From the NCBI RefSeq assembly GCF_011317445.1, contig NZ_JAAAPL010000001.1, positions 2,189,001-2,253,000 on the forward strand: DNA of 64,000 nucleotides, given 5' to 3'. The translations under genes were made by a program, and so were the position numbers. This document shows positions 1 to 8,852 of the stretch, one piece after another. The notes below the pieces were generated by a model. That model had not been told where the DNA came from. It was given only the letters and a program-made list of their open reading frames with translations, and searched no databases. This DNA comes from Chelativorans multitrophicus (GTDB lineage Bacteria > Pseudomonadota > Alphaproteobacteria > Rhizobiales > Rhizobiaceae). Every line of letters starts with the position of its first letter. Positions within the stretch are counted from its first letter, which is position 1.

Positions 1-417
1 CTTCGACAGGGCAACTGCCTTGCCCCGCAAATCGTCGAACGACTTTATTTCGGGGCGAGCCACGAGGCTGTAAATGGTGGTCGCCGGCCCACCCACAACG
101 GCCACGGCATTCGAGCCGGCCAGAGCGCCCTGTATCAGGTAGGGCGACGCTGTGTAAGAAATGTCGACCTTACCATCGTCAAGCGCATCAATCATGTGAC
201 TGGTGCCTTGAAACGGAACGAGTTCCAGGATGACTCCTTCCTTGTCGAGCATTCCCTTTTGCTGCGCCACCTCCAATGCGATGGATTGAAACAGCCCCAG
301 CGATGCCTCAATGACACCGTAGCGCAAAGTCACTTGATCAGCGCCGAGAGCGTGCGGAACTGCCACACTGGTTGCGAGGACTGCGGCTGCAAATAACTTT
401 CCGAATAAAATCCTCAT
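1..417 (-). CDS. ABC transporter substrate-binding protein (NitT/TauT-like), 3' end outside window
   Basis: The frame is open from an ATG at 417 to the window edge, giving the first 139 residues. It starts with a Sec-type signal peptide (basic start, hydrophobic core, cleavage near ALGA-DQ at residue 25) and continues into a periplasmic binding-protein fold. Its pattern (VTLRYGV, LFQSIALEVAQQKG, VAVVGGP, IYSLVARP) closely matches the protein encoded at 1025-2011, so the two are paralogues. Such proteins capture small acids or sulfonates for ABC importers. No permease or ATPase is adjacent inside the window; one could lie beyond base 1. It is last in a minus-strand group after the binding protein and cytochrome c. 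The ligand is unknown. Confidence 0.85.
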   Translation of the reverse strand, partial: MRILFGKLFAAAVLATSVAVPHALGADQVTLRYGVIEASLGLFQSIALEVAQQKGMLDKEGVILELVPFQGTSHMIDALDDGKVDISYTASPYLIQGALAGSNAVAVVGGPATTIYSLVARPEIKSFDDLRGKAVALSK

Positions 418-509
418 TTTACTTCCTCCCAGAAATTCCCTTGTCATTGTCTTATCGACGGCGGCAGCAAGTCGCGGCGACCACGGACAGAACCGCTCAT
501 CTGGCCCGG

Positions 510-911
510 CTACTTGGCCTTGGACACTTCAACGAGATAGGCCACAACATTGGCGATCTCCTCCTCGGTCTTAAGGCCAGTGAAGAACATCCTAGTGCCA
601 GGCACGAATGCCTTCGGGCCACTTATGAAGGCACTGATATTTTCGGGATCCCAGACAATTCCTGAATCCTTGAGCGCTTGGCTGTACCGGGGAAAGTCTG
701 TGGAGGCCGCCGGCCTGCCGACAACACCCAGCAGGTAAGGCCCGGCGCCGTTGCGCATCTTTTCCGCCTCGTGGCACACTTGGCAGTTCTTCTCGAACAC
801 CGCCTTGCCAGCCACCGCGTCGCCTTCGGCAAACGCCGGGCCACTCGTATAAACCATGGCCACGAGAACGCTGACTAATCGAAAGGTCCGACTGATCTTC
901 ATGGGGCTCAT
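510..911 (-). CDS. Periplasmic class I cytochrome c
   Basis: This encodes 133 residues with a signal peptide ending near PAFA-EG (residue 28), a single haem-binding CQVCH (C43, C46, H47) and a probable axial methionine in GTRMFFTG (M108). This is the layout of small soluble c-type cytochromes (c2/c550 type), which carry electrons in the periplasm. It sits between two paralogous binding-protein genes on the same strand, so it may accept electrons from a periplasmic oxidoreductase not visible here. An ATG three codons downstream (902) is an alternative start and neither has a strong ribosome site. The family is clear; the redox partner is unknown. Confidence 0.9.
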   Translation of the reverse strand: MSPMKISRTFRLVSVLVAMVYTSGPAFAEGDAVAGKAVFEKNCQVCHEAEKMRNGAGPYLLGVVGRPAASTDFPRYSQALKDSGIVWDPENISAFISGPKAFVPGTRMFFTGLKTEEEIANVVAYLVEVSKAK

Positions 912-1024
912 CTCAACATTGACGCCCTACGACTCCGCGCATTTTTTCAGTGATTGCGCGGCCGCTATTCGGCGAGTCTGCTTTGGAAACTGCAATTTCT
1001 TCCAGGCGGTGCTACAGCGGCCGC

Positions 1025-2011
1025 CTACTGCATTCCTGCGGCTTCAAGGTACTGCGTATCGACGAATTTCTCGGTCGGCCAGACCTCGCTAATGGCATCC
1101 GCGCGGTGCATCAGCTCGATCACCTTGGCAAATCCGCTCAGGCTGATTTCCCCATGCTTGGGAAGAACGCCGTTATAGGGTTCATAGTCGGCGGCATAGA
1201 GTTCCTGAACGATTTCGATAGGCTGGCCAGTCATTTCAACGGCCAATGCAATAACATCGTCCTTGTTTGCGGGATCGGCGATGTATTTATAGGACTCCCC
1301 CATGGCGCGGGCGAACCTAACCATCAACTCCTTATTCTCTTCCGCCCAGGCCCGCCTGGCTGCATATACCGTGTATTGAAGGTCTTGGTAAACTTCGTGC
1401 GACGAACCGACGACATTGTAGCCCTCCTTCGCAAGGCTGATATCGAACGGCTGAGCGAGCATGGCTGCGGCACAGTCGCCGGCCTTGAGGCATTCAGCGC
1501 GATTAACCGAGCCAAGAAGCAACACCGGCTCATAGCCCTTTAGATTGTGCGCGGCAAAGAGGTCATCGGCAGCGAGCGTAATGATATCGGCAGGCAGCGA
1601 GATAGCTATGGGCTTGCCCTCGAGCTGGTCGATGGACGTAATATCCGGCCGCGCAATCATTGCATAAACCGGATTCCGCGGGCCACCGACGATAGCGACC
1701 GCGTCAGAGCCGTCAATAACCTCCGGCACCAGGTCCGTAACGGCAACATAGGTCACGTCGACAGTGCCCGCGTCGAGTTCCTCGACCTGATGATAGCTGC
1801 CGGCCAGCATGTGGACATCAAGAGTGATATCTTCCTTTTCCAGAAATCCGCGCTCGATCGCAACCTTAAAACCCAACGACTGAAACAGAGTGACCGAGCC
1901 CTGGTTGAAGCCGAATTTCAGGGTTGTGGGCTCTGCTTGCGCAGTTGCCGCAAATTGCAGTCCGGCGATTATTGCCGCAGCCGACAGAATTTTTGATCTT
2001 GTCCTGGCCAT
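1025..2011 (-). CDS. ABC transporter substrate-binding protein (NitT/TauT-like)
   Basis: This is a 328-residue protein. I chose the ATG at 2011 because AGGAGGA lies just upstream and a signal peptide follows at once (cleavage near AQA-EP, about residue 26); the frame stays open further upstream to 2089. The mature part has the two-lobed binding-protein pattern (TLKFGFNQGSVTLFQ, VAIVGGP, YAMIARPDI) and is a paralogue of the partial gene at 1-417. It heads the group SBP, cytochrome c, SBP. No ABC permease or ATPase is seen nearby. A GACGTCTGATTAATA element lies about 100 bases upstream. The ligand is not deducible; a carboxylate related to the neighbouring aromatic genes is an inference. Confidence 0.85.
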   Translation of the reverse strand: MARTRSKILSAAAIIAGLQFAATAQAEPTTLKFGFNQGSVTLFQSLGFKVAIERGFLEKEDITLDVHMLAGSYHQVEELDAGTVDVTYVAVTDLVPEVIDGSDAVAIVGGPRNPVYAMIARPDITSIDQLEGKPIAISLPADIITLAADDLFAAHNLKGYEPVLLLGSVNRAECLKAGDCAAAMLAQPFDISLAKEGYNVVGSSHEVYQDLQYTVYAARRAWAEENKELMVRFARAMGESYKYIADPANKDDVIALAVEMTGQPIEIVQELYAADYEPYNGVLPKHGEISLSGFAKVIELMHRADAISEVWPTEKFVDTQYLEAAGMQ

Positions 2012-2612
2012 TGGTTTTCCTCCTCCAAGGTAACGTGACCGGCGCGCCATGAGCCCTCCCTCACGTTCAATGGACATTATCGCCAGCATATTGTTGCGTC
2101 AATAATTAAGTTTGACGTCTGATTAATAGCGCGATCATTCTCCGATGGTTCAGCAGTCGAGTGCTCGCGGAGGCGACGAGGATCCGGCACATAATATGCA
2201 CGATAGATTGGGCCACACGCTATGCTTTTGCAAACGCAGCCATGCGGCCGATAGCAGGCACAGCCGCGGCCACGCCAGCTGACACAACCGAACAATTTGC
2301 TCAGACGTCTTCATTTGTAGGCAAAACAACTCTGTTCCCCTTCGGGGCGGCGACCCGCGCGGAGGATGGATAGCCCCATGCGGGACATCGGGTAAGCCAG
2401 CCGGCAAGTGATCGAACCCACGGGACCGGGCCGTTTTGGCCCAATTACCGGCTTGATTTCATCGCCGACAGCACGCAGCCACAGGACGATGTTCCACAGC
2501 CCGCTAAGCGCTCATGCCATTTGCCATATCAGGTCTGCCTAGCCTGCATGCCGCCGACACCTGCATAGACGGCATCGGCACATTGCCAGGAAACTTGTGC
2601 GAGAAATCAGCG
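2012..2612. other. 601-base intergenic region
   Basis: Lies between the ThDP enzyme (3' end) and the binding-protein gene (5' end), both minus strand. It has an AT-rich part near 2090-2130 containing GACGTCTGATTAATA (2114-2128), probably the promoter/operator zone of the binding-protein operon. I see no convincing gene, RNA or terminator in the rest; the small frames here resemble nothing I know. Confidence 0.5.
2114..2128 (-). promoter_or_regulatory. GAYRTCTGAT-type element, site 1
   Basis: GACGTCTGATTAATA on the plus strand. Near-identical words occur at 8791-8805, 9574-9588 and 14431-14445, each upstream of a minus-strand gene of the aromatic-acid region. Inferred to be an operator; the regulator (tandem MarR or another) is not known. 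Confidence 0.35.
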
Positions 2613-4343
2613 TCAGGATGTGGTGCAGACCACGTTGAGTAGCACCTGGCGGCCCTCTGTACGGGTGATGTCCATCGCCCGATCCATTGCCTTTTGAAGA
2701 TCGTCCGGATGCTCCACCCGTTCGCCGTGACCGCCGACGCTTTCCACGATTTTTTCAAAACCGATATCAACGCTAAAGTCGGTGAGCGGTTCGCGGCCGA
2801 ATCTTGAGGCTTCGGCGGAATGACCGTCACTATACATGCCGCGTGTTGCCCTGCGCACTGCGTGCCAGCCGCCATTGTTAAAGACGATAAACACCACCGG
2901 CAGCTTCTGCTCGGCAGCCACATAGTGAGCGGCAAGCGGCGTACCGAACATATAGGAGCCATCACCCACCGTGGAGATAACTGTCCGGTCAGGTGCCGCC
3001 AGCTTCGCGCCCAGCGCCGCGCCAAGGCTCCAGCCCAGCCCCCCGGCCGCGCCAGAAAAGAAATACGTCCCCGGCTTTCCGAAGCTCATGTGATCGATGC
3101 GAATACCGGATTCGCGGAAGATGAGGCCGTCATCGCCCTTCACCTTGTCGATGGTCCGGCTGATATGCAATGGCGTGATTTCCTTGGAAAGCTGCGCCTT
3201 CTGCCATGCGGCTAGCCTCGTCTCGTCCAGCTTCCGGCGCCTTTGCGCAAGTGCTGCACGACGGCGGTCCACCAGTTCAGGATCGTTCGATGGGGAAGTA
3301 GCCAGTCCATCGGCGATTTGGACCAGCGCCGTCTCAAGGTCGGCGGCGATCGCCAGATCACAGCGGAAACTGCGGATTGGCACCTCAGTATAGAGCGGGT
3401 CCTCGCCAATATGTATGATCTTGGCAGCAGCGTTCGGCCGGGTTTCCGACGGTATCCAAGGCACGATCGTATCGAGCACCAGAACCACATCGGCCTCTGG
3501 AAGCCAGGCATTGATATTCTGGCCCATGTTCATGGGGTGGGCGCTCGCGATTTCCATGTAGCGCGGGTTGAATGAGATAACCGGAATGGCATGTTCGAGA
3601 GCCAACCGAGATAGGGCGGCGACGCCCCCCGCCGTACGCCCGCTGGTCGACGTAATGATCAACGGGTTCTCAGCTTTCTGCAGCATTTCCACTGCTTGTT
3701 GAATCGAGCCCGCGCTGGCCGCCGACGGGGCAGAGCATCTCTGCATGCCCCCGCCCGGCGTGTAGGTAAAGCTCTCCAGCGTCTCGGCAAGGACTTCGCG
3801 CGGCAGCGTCAGATAGACCGGACCCGACGGCGCATTGTTGGCAATCGATAGTGCCCGATCGAGAACTGTTTCAATCTGCACCGAATTGCGGAGTTCGTAG
3901 TCCCACTTCACGGCCTCGCGCACCATACCGCCCTGGTCGTACATCTCCTGGGGCCAGTGAATAAAGCTGGACCGATGGCCGGGGAGCCCCTCCTCCAAGA
4001 TAGGCGTTCGCCCGGAGGTGAACAGCATGGGTGCGCGCACCCGCTGGGCGTTGAGCAGGCCGCACAATGCGTTGGCAGTACCCACGTTCACATGAACCAT
4101 CACCGCCTGCGGTTTACCGCTGACCAGGGCGTGACCGAGGGCCATTGATACCGCGACATTCTCATGCGGCGCGGTGATGGGTTTCGGAAGGCGCGTCCCC
4201 TCGACTTCGCCTTTGGCGAAAGCTTCGATGAGCGGGGCAAAGTCTGTCCCGGCATTGGCAAAAAAATAGTCTACGCCGCGATCCGCCAGCAGGTGCAGGT
4301 AAGCCTCGGCCACCGTCACGTTCTTTAGCGTTTTTTGGTTCAT
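2613..4343 (-). CDS. Thiamine diphosphate-dependent enzyme (benzoylformate decarboxylase/acetolactate synthase superfamily)
   Basis: This encodes 576 residues from the ATG at 4343, chosen for GGAGA upstream and because it leaves a 22-base gap after the aldehyde dehydrogenase gene. It has the three-domain ThDP fold: the cofactor-activating glutamate in APHENVA (E61), a central FAD/DHS-like domain, and the GDGS...NN cofactor/Mg motif at about residues 460-490. Family members decarboxylate or carboligate 2-oxo acids. Placed directly after an aldehyde dehydrogenase, it resembles the mdlC/mdlD arrangement (2-oxo acid to aldehyde to acid), but the substrate is inference. A paralogue lies at 20616-22328. 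Annotation as a housekeeping acetolactate synthase would be unlikely in this context. Confidence 0.85.
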   Translation of the reverse strand: MNQKTLKNVTVAEAYLHLLADRGVDYFFANAGTDFAPLIEAFAKGEVEGTRLPKPITAPHENVAVSMALGHALVSGKPQAVMVHVNVGTANALCGLLNAQRVRAPMLFTSGRTPILEEGLPGHRSSFIHWPQEMYDQGGMVREAVKWDYELRNSVQIETVLDRALSIANNAPSGPVYLTLPREVLAETLESFTYTPGGGMQRCSAPSAASAGSIQQAVEMLQKAENPLIITSTSGRTAGGVAALSRLALEHAIPVISFNPRYMEIASAHPMNMGQNINAWLPEADVVLVLDTIVPWIPSETRPNAAAKIIHIGEDPLYTEVPIRSFRCDLAIAADLETALVQIADGLATSPSNDPELVDRRRAALAQRRRKLDETRLAAWQKAQLSKEITPLHISRTIDKVKGDDGLIFRESGIRIDHMSFGKPGTYFFSGAAGGLGWSLGAALGAKLAAPDRTVISTVGDGSYMFGTPLAAHYVAAEQKLPVVFIVFNNGGWHAVRRATRGMYSDGHSAEASRFGREPLTDFSVDIGFEKIVESVGGHGERVEHPDDLQKAMDRAMDITRTEGRQVLLNVVCTTS

Positions 4344-4365
4344 GATGGTCTCCGTGGGCCCGCGT

Positions 4366-5835
4366 TCAGCTTTGGCCAAAGGGTAAGTAGATGTGTTTGG
4401 TCTGCTGGAACTCACCGATGGCGTCCGCCCCATGCAGGCGGCCTATCCCGCTTTCGCGGTGGCCCTCCATTTCGGCTTCAGCAATCAGCTTGCCGTGGGT
4501 ATTGAGCCAGACCGTGCCCGCCCGCAGTCGCCGTGCCATGCGGAGCGACCTGTCCAGTTCGCGCGTGAATACGCTTGCGGCCAAGCCATAGGCAGTTGCG
4601 TGGGCCTTTGCGAGCGCTTCGTCCTCGTCTGCGAATGGCTCCAGCGTGATAATCGGGCCGAACAACTCTTCCTGAACGGTGAGCGCTTCAGTACTTGACA
4701 CCAGGACCAGGCTTGGCGTCAGGAAAGCGCCACCGGGGTAGCGTTCATCGAGGGTTTCACCGCGCAGCAGGATATCGCCATCGTCTGCGCATCTGTCGAG
4801 CCAGCCCAGCAAGCGGTCGCGGTTCGGCCGGTCAATGATCGCGCCAACCAGATTGTCCGTGTCGTAACCTGGACCAACGGGAACACTGCGCAACCGCTGC
4901 ATCATGCCGTCCGCAAAATCGTCCAGCACGTTCCTGTGTACGAGAAAGCGGCTGGCGGCAACGCATTGTTGGCCCGAGTTGACGAGCGAGGCCCGGGCCA
5001 ATTCCGATATGGCCTTGTCCAGATCGGCGTCGTCGAAAATGATCGAGGGGGTTTTTCCACCCAGTTCAAGCGAAACGCGCTTTAGAGTGGGGGCAGCGGC
5101 GGCCATGATGCGTTTACCGACGGCGGAAGAGCCTGTAAAACTGATTACGTCCACATCGCTCGAGGCAACAAGCCGTTCGCCGACGGCGGGACCACCGTCA
5201 TTGATCGAATTGACTACGCCGTCGGGTATTTCCGTAATAGCAACCAAATGTTGGATTACGGCGGCATTGATGAGCGGGGTTTGCGGAGCGGGCTTGACCA
5301 CCGCGGTGCAACCTGCGGCAAGCGCCGCAGCAAGCGAGCGCAGCAACAGTGTGACGGGTGCATTCCATGGCACGATGATGCCGGCTACGCCCATCGGTTC
5401 GCGGCTGATCAGCGAATAGCAGCCCGGCTCAGGCTCCATCATGCGGCCCGTCATCGAACGGGCTAGGCCTGCATAATACTTGGCTTCGGAAATAGCGGTG
5501 GCGACTTCGTTCTTCGCCTGGATGAAGCTCTTGCCGTTCTCGTAGGCGTTGAGCGTGGCCAACCGCTCATGATCAGCAGAAAGGCGGGCGGCCAGTTTCA
5601 GCAGCACCTCGGCACGCAGGCGTGGGGCGCTTGCCCATGCGGTTTCATCGAAGGCACGACGCGCGGCAGCGATCGCCTCGTCCATCAGATCCACGGTCCC
5701 CGGATCATAGTGGCCGAGTATTTTGCCGGTCGCCGGATCAAATGTCTCGCGTCGTTCACTTACTGGCCCGTGGCGCCAGATGCCGTCAATATGGTTTTGA
5801 GCCGGACCGACTTGCGGATGTTCTAGCAGTGCCAT
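4366..5835 (-). CDS. NAD(P)-dependent aldehyde dehydrogenase
   Basis: This is a 489-residue enzyme of the ALDH superfamily, oxidising an aldehyde to the acid in the cytoplasm. Visible active-site features are PWNAP (N158), the cofactor lysine in VVKPAP (K181), the general base in LELGGKTP (E257) and the nucleophile in NSGQQCVA (C291). The ATG at 5835 is preceded by CCGGAG; an open frame continues upstream to 6081 but overlaps the UbiD gene and lacks family similarity. It sits between the decarboxylase-type genes ubiD and the ThDP enzyme, so it probably oxidises the aldehyde formed by the latter. The exact substrate is unknown. Confidence 0.92.
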   Translation of the reverse strand: MALLEHPQVGPAQNHIDGIWRHGPVSERRETFDPATGKILGHYDPGTVDLMDEAIAAARRAFDETAWASAPRLRAEVLLKLAARLSADHERLATLNAYENGKSFIQAKNEVATAISEAKYYAGLARSMTGRMMEPEPGCYSLISREPMGVAGIIVPWNAPVTLLLRSLAAALAAGCTAVVKPAPQTPLINAAVIQHLVAITEIPDGVVNSINDGGPAVGERLVASSDVDVISFTGSSAVGKRIMAAAAPTLKRVSLELGGKTPSIIFDDADLDKAISELARASLVNSGQQCVAASRFLVHRNVLDDFADGMMQRLRSVPVGPGYDTDNLVGAIIDRPNRDRLLGWLDRCADDGDILLRGETLDERYPGGAFLTPSLVLVSSTEALTVQEELFGPIITLEPFADEDEALAKAHATAYGLAASVFTRELDRSLRMARRLRAGTVWLNTHGKLIAEAEMEGHRESGIGRLHGADAIGEFQQTKHIYLPFGQS

Positions 5836-6043
5836 GTTGTTACTCCGGACGTTTTCATGTGCTTTCGCTGTGCCGGCGTGTAGGGGGGCAGCAGGCCTCG
5901 CGCCGGTCGGACCAACGACCTGACCAAATGGGAGAATGGCGGCCACTTTTGACCGGTACGCGGGTTGCACCGCGCATCTCGCTTCCGGCCGTTGGGCCAA
6001 ATTTTGCCCTCCCCGGCGTTTTTTCATCCTCCCCTGGACGGAA

Positions 6044-7495
6044 CTATTCGAGATAGTGCTTGAACTTCTCCGCGATTTCATTGCGGAACTTGTCGGATGC
6101 CCGCGCCACTGGCGGAAACGTCTTCAACCGCTCAAATGGCCGACAGGCATCGATGAGTCCGCGCGAATTGGTGCCATCCGCCTCGTTGAGCATTGGATCA
6201 AGCGGGCCAGACCAGGCGCGACGGATAAAATCCACGTCTTGGGCAGGATCGCAGCGGGTCGATATCGCCCAAAGCACGTCAAAAGTATTGGTCGGATCGA
6301 TATCCTCATCGACAACGACCACCCAGCGCCCGAGATATGACGCCGATTGGCAGCTGGCGGCCAGGTGCAGCGCCTGCCGGGCATGTCCGGGATAGCGCTG
6401 CTTGATAGAAATGATGTTGAACATGCGCGCGCCACCGGCCTCGTGGCACCAGACCCCGCGCACGCCCGATAGACCGGCGCGCTCCACCTCGTCCCAGATC
6501 ATACCGGATTTCGTGACGCATTTTGAAAAGCTGAAATCGGATGGCGGCTGCATTGGCGACGCCATAGTCATGATCGGATTGTTGCGGTGGTAAATGTGTT
6601 GGATACGCACTACCGGCTGCGGGCTTGGATTGCTGGCGTAATAGCCGGTAAACTCGCCAAACGGGCCCTCCATTCTGAGCTCGCCGGGGTGCATTTCACC
6701 CTCAATGACGATTTCGGCATGAGCCGGCATCGGCAGGCCATGGACGTCGCTTTTGACGACCTCGAATGGCACGCCACGATGCCCACCCGCATAGTCAAAC
6801 TCGGAAAGGCCATAGGCCAACTCGTTGCCCGACGCCAGGAACAGCAACGGGTCGTGCCCGATGCAGATCAACACTGGGCAAGGCTTGTTCTGGGCAAAGT
6901 ATTTGTCGCGGATCTGGCGGCCCTGCTTTCCCGGCGAAATCCATAGGCCGAGCGACCTGGCATCATGCACCATCGAGCGATAGGTGCCGATATTGACCCA
7001 ACCATCCTCGGGATCCTGCATGATGACAAGATCGTCTGTACCAGCGTAGCGCCCGCCATCGAGTTCGTGCAGCTTGGGAATCGGGAACTTCAGGATATCG
7101 ATCTCGTCGTCGCGCAGCACATTCTCGTAGATCGGCGCTTCCTCGGATGAAACAAATCGCGGAGGTAGCGGCTCGTGCACTTTCATGCGGTCGCGGTAGC
7201 TCTGGACGATGTCGAGCGGATTCTTGGAAAGCGGGAAGCCGAGCGTAATGGCAAGCCGCTGGCTGGAATTGGTCAGCCCGGATACGCAACGAAAGCCCGG
7301 ATATCCGGGAATATCTTCGAAGCAGATCGCCGGCGGGCTTTCCTGATCATTATGATAGATCAGTTCGGCCAGGCATCCCATTTCCAGGTCCCAGCTCGCG
7401 CCTTTGACGGTTTTCAGCTCACCGATCGCCTCAACCTGCGCCAGGAATTCACGCAAATCCTTGTAGGGCTCCGGCCGGTTCTTCAGGTAAGTCAT
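6044..7495 (-). CDS. UbiD-family prenylated-FMN-dependent (de)carboxylase
   Basis: This 483-residue protein matches the UbiD/Fdc family, which reversibly decarboxylates aromatic or alpha,beta-unsaturated acids using prenylated FMN. The catalytic set is present: arginine in NIGTYRS (R173) and the paired glutamates of EGPFGE (E276 and E281), corresponding to R173, E277 and E282 of Fdc1. The start overlaps the stop of the FAD monooxygenase by ATGA, so the two are translationally coupled. The ubiX-like gene that would make the cofactor is two genes upstream. It is not ubiquinone-pathway UbiD by context: it lies in a monooxygenase/aldehyde dehydrogenase operon. The substrate is not deducible. Confidence 0.92.
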   Translation of the reverse strand: MTYLKNRPEPYKDLREFLAQVEAIGELKTVKGASWDLEMGCLAELIYHNDQESPPAICFEDIPGYPGFRCVSGLTNSSQRLAITLGFPLSKNPLDIVQSYRDRMKVHEPLPPRFVSSEEAPIYENVLRDDEIDILKFPIPKLHELDGGRYAGTDDLVIMQDPEDGWVNIGTYRSMVHDARSLGLWISPGKQGRQIRDKYFAQNKPCPVLICIGHDPLLFLASGNELAYGLSEFDYAGGHRGVPFEVVKSDVHGLPMPAHAEIVIEGEMHPGELRMEGPFGEFTGYYASNPSPQPVVRIQHIYHRNNPIMTMASPMQPPSDFSFSKCVTKSGMIWDEVERAGLSGVRGVWCHEAGGARMFNIISIKQRYPGHARQALHLAASCQSASYLGRWVVVVDEDIDPTNTFDVLWAISTRCDPAQDVDFIRRAWSGPLDPMLNEADGTNSRGLIDACRPFERLKTFPPVARASDKFRNEIAEKFKHYLE

Positions 7496-8766
7496 ATCGT
7501 GTTTCCCGTGATTTGAGGCCCGGACGCTCGCGCGCCGAGATGCTCTCGATCATAACCCGCGATTTTCTTGTAGTTGTTGGACAGTCGGACGAGCTCCTCG
7601 ACCGAAATCACATCATTGATGTCCTCGAATGGTTTATCGCCGGTACGCTCAAAAACTTCCTTGAGTATGATGTCCGGCGGCATCGAACGATTGGTCAACA
7701 CGACCTTCGTCGTCGAAGGGCGCCGCTCGTCTTCATAACTTTTGAAGGCGGCGGCAGGCTGCTCGTGCGAAAGCAGCGCATCGGCAAGCGCCTTCCCGTC
7801 GATGATGGCCTGGCAGGCGCCATTGGAGCCGCGGGGATACATAGGATGAGCCGCATCGCCCATCAGAGTGACCCTGCCCTGGGTCCAGAATGGCAGCGGG
7901 TCCTGATCCACCATCGGATATTCGAGCACCTTTTCCGTGCCCCGCAACATGGCCGGCACATCAAGCCAATCAAATCGCATGTCCTCGAAAGCGCCGATGA
8001 AATCATCAATCGACCCTTCCTTGTTCCAGTCGCGCTTGTCCTTGTGGTGCGGCGTCTCGATCTCGACGACCCAGTTGATAAGTTGATTGCCGAACCCGTC
8101 GACATTGTTGCGTATGGGGTAAACAACCAGCTTTCCCGTGGAAAGCCAGCCGATCCGCACCATATTCGCGCCATTAAGGAAGGGCTTGTGAACGATGGAT
8201 CCACGCCACATGTTAACGCCGGAGTAAACAGGGCCTCCCTCGTCCGGATGCAGCTTCTTACGGATGACGGAATGAATACCATCGGCGCCAATCAGGACAT
8301 CACCCCGCACTGAGGGAAGGACTGCACCGGATTGCGGGTCTTCGAAATGAGCGGTGACACCGTTGTGACCCTGATCAAATCCGACGCACCGATGGGATGT
8401 ATGGATATGTTCGTTGCCAGCTACTTCAATGAATCTCCTGAGCATTGCGCCATGGAGATCACCCCGGTGGACCGAGTATTGCGGCAAGGCATAGCCCGCC
8501 CGCAAGCCAGCCGGTTCTGAGAATATATGCTGGCCGAACCGGTTGAAGAAGGTCGACTCATAGGTTTCTACGGCGCGAGCGGCAATATCGGCCAGCACGC
8601 CGATCTCTTGCATGATCTCGGCCGCATGCGGCAGCAGGTTGACGCCAAGGCCGATCGGGTCCAGTCGCGGTGCAGCATCAAAGATCTCGGCGATAACGCC
8701 CTTCAGGGCCAACTTGCAAGCAAGCGTGATGCCCCCGATACCGCCACCAATGATGATAACTTTCAT
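7492..8766 (-). CDS. FAD-dependent aromatic monooxygenase (salicylate hydroxylase/PhzS-like)
   Basis: This 424-residue protein is a group A flavin monooxygenase, hydroxylating an aromatic ring with NAD(P)H and O2. It shows the Rossmann GGGIGG at residues 7-12, the DG motif (GADGIHS) and the GD motif binding the FAD ribityl chain (GDAAHPM). Overall wording resembles the PhzS/salicylate-hydroxylase branch, which can couple decarboxylation to hydroxylation. It is followed by ubiD with an ATGA overlap and preceded by ubiX with an 86-base gap that contains a strong palindrome. Proposed role: an early ring hydroxylation in the unknown aromatic-acid pathway. The substrate is unassigned. Confidence 0.9.
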   Translation of the reverse strand: MKVIIIGGGIGGITLACKLALKGVIAEIFDAAPRLDPIGLGVNLLPHAAEIMQEIGVLADIAARAVETYESTFFNRFGQHIFSEPAGLRAGYALPQYSVHRGDLHGAMLRRFIEVAGNEHIHTSHRCVGFDQGHNGVTAHFEDPQSGAVLPSVRGDVLIGADGIHSVIRKKLHPDEGGPVYSGVNMWRGSIVHKPFLNGANMVRIGWLSTGKLVVYPIRNNVDGFGNQLINWVVEIETPHHKDKRDWNKEGSIDDFIGAFEDMRFDWLDVPAMLRGTEKVLEYPMVDQDPLPFWTQGRVTLMGDAAHPMYPRGSNGACQAIIDGKALADALLSHEQPAAAFKSYEDERRPSTTKVVLTNRSMPPDIILKEVFERTGDKPFEDINDVISVEELVRLSNNYKKIAGYDREHLGARASGPQITGNTI

Positions 8767-8790
8767 TTGTGCACTCCAAATGCAACAGAA

Positions 8791-8817
8791 GATGTCTAAT
8801 AATAAGACGTCGTCTTA
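8791..8817 (-). promoter_or_regulatory. Overlapping palindromes upstream of the monooxygenase gene (element site 2)
   Basis: GATGTCTAATAATAA (8791-8805) matches the element repeated upstream of other minus-strand genes, and overlaps TAAGACG-T-CGTCTTA (8803-8817), a perfect palindrome with 7-base arms. It lies 25 bases before the monooxygenase start, inside the operon, so it may be an internal promoter/operator. Binding protein unknown. Confidence 0.45.
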
Positions 8818-8852
8818 ATTGGCGAAATGGCTGCCATTCAGCCTCGTTGGTT

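Noticed and set aside
950-1543. A 197-codon frame antisense to the binding-protein gene
   Set aside because: The opposite strand encodes a clear signal-peptide binding protein with good family motifs; this frame is its shadow.
2617-2636. Dyad GTGGT-GCAG-ACCAC at the 3' end of the ThDP enzyme gene as a terminator
   Set aside because: It lies within the last codons, has a 5-base stem and no T-run.
2613-4343. Housekeeping acetolactate synthase large subunit (IlvB)
   Set aside because: No ilvH or ilvC neighbour; it is embedded in a catabolic operon next to an aldehyde dehydrogenase and has a catabolic paralogue at 20616.
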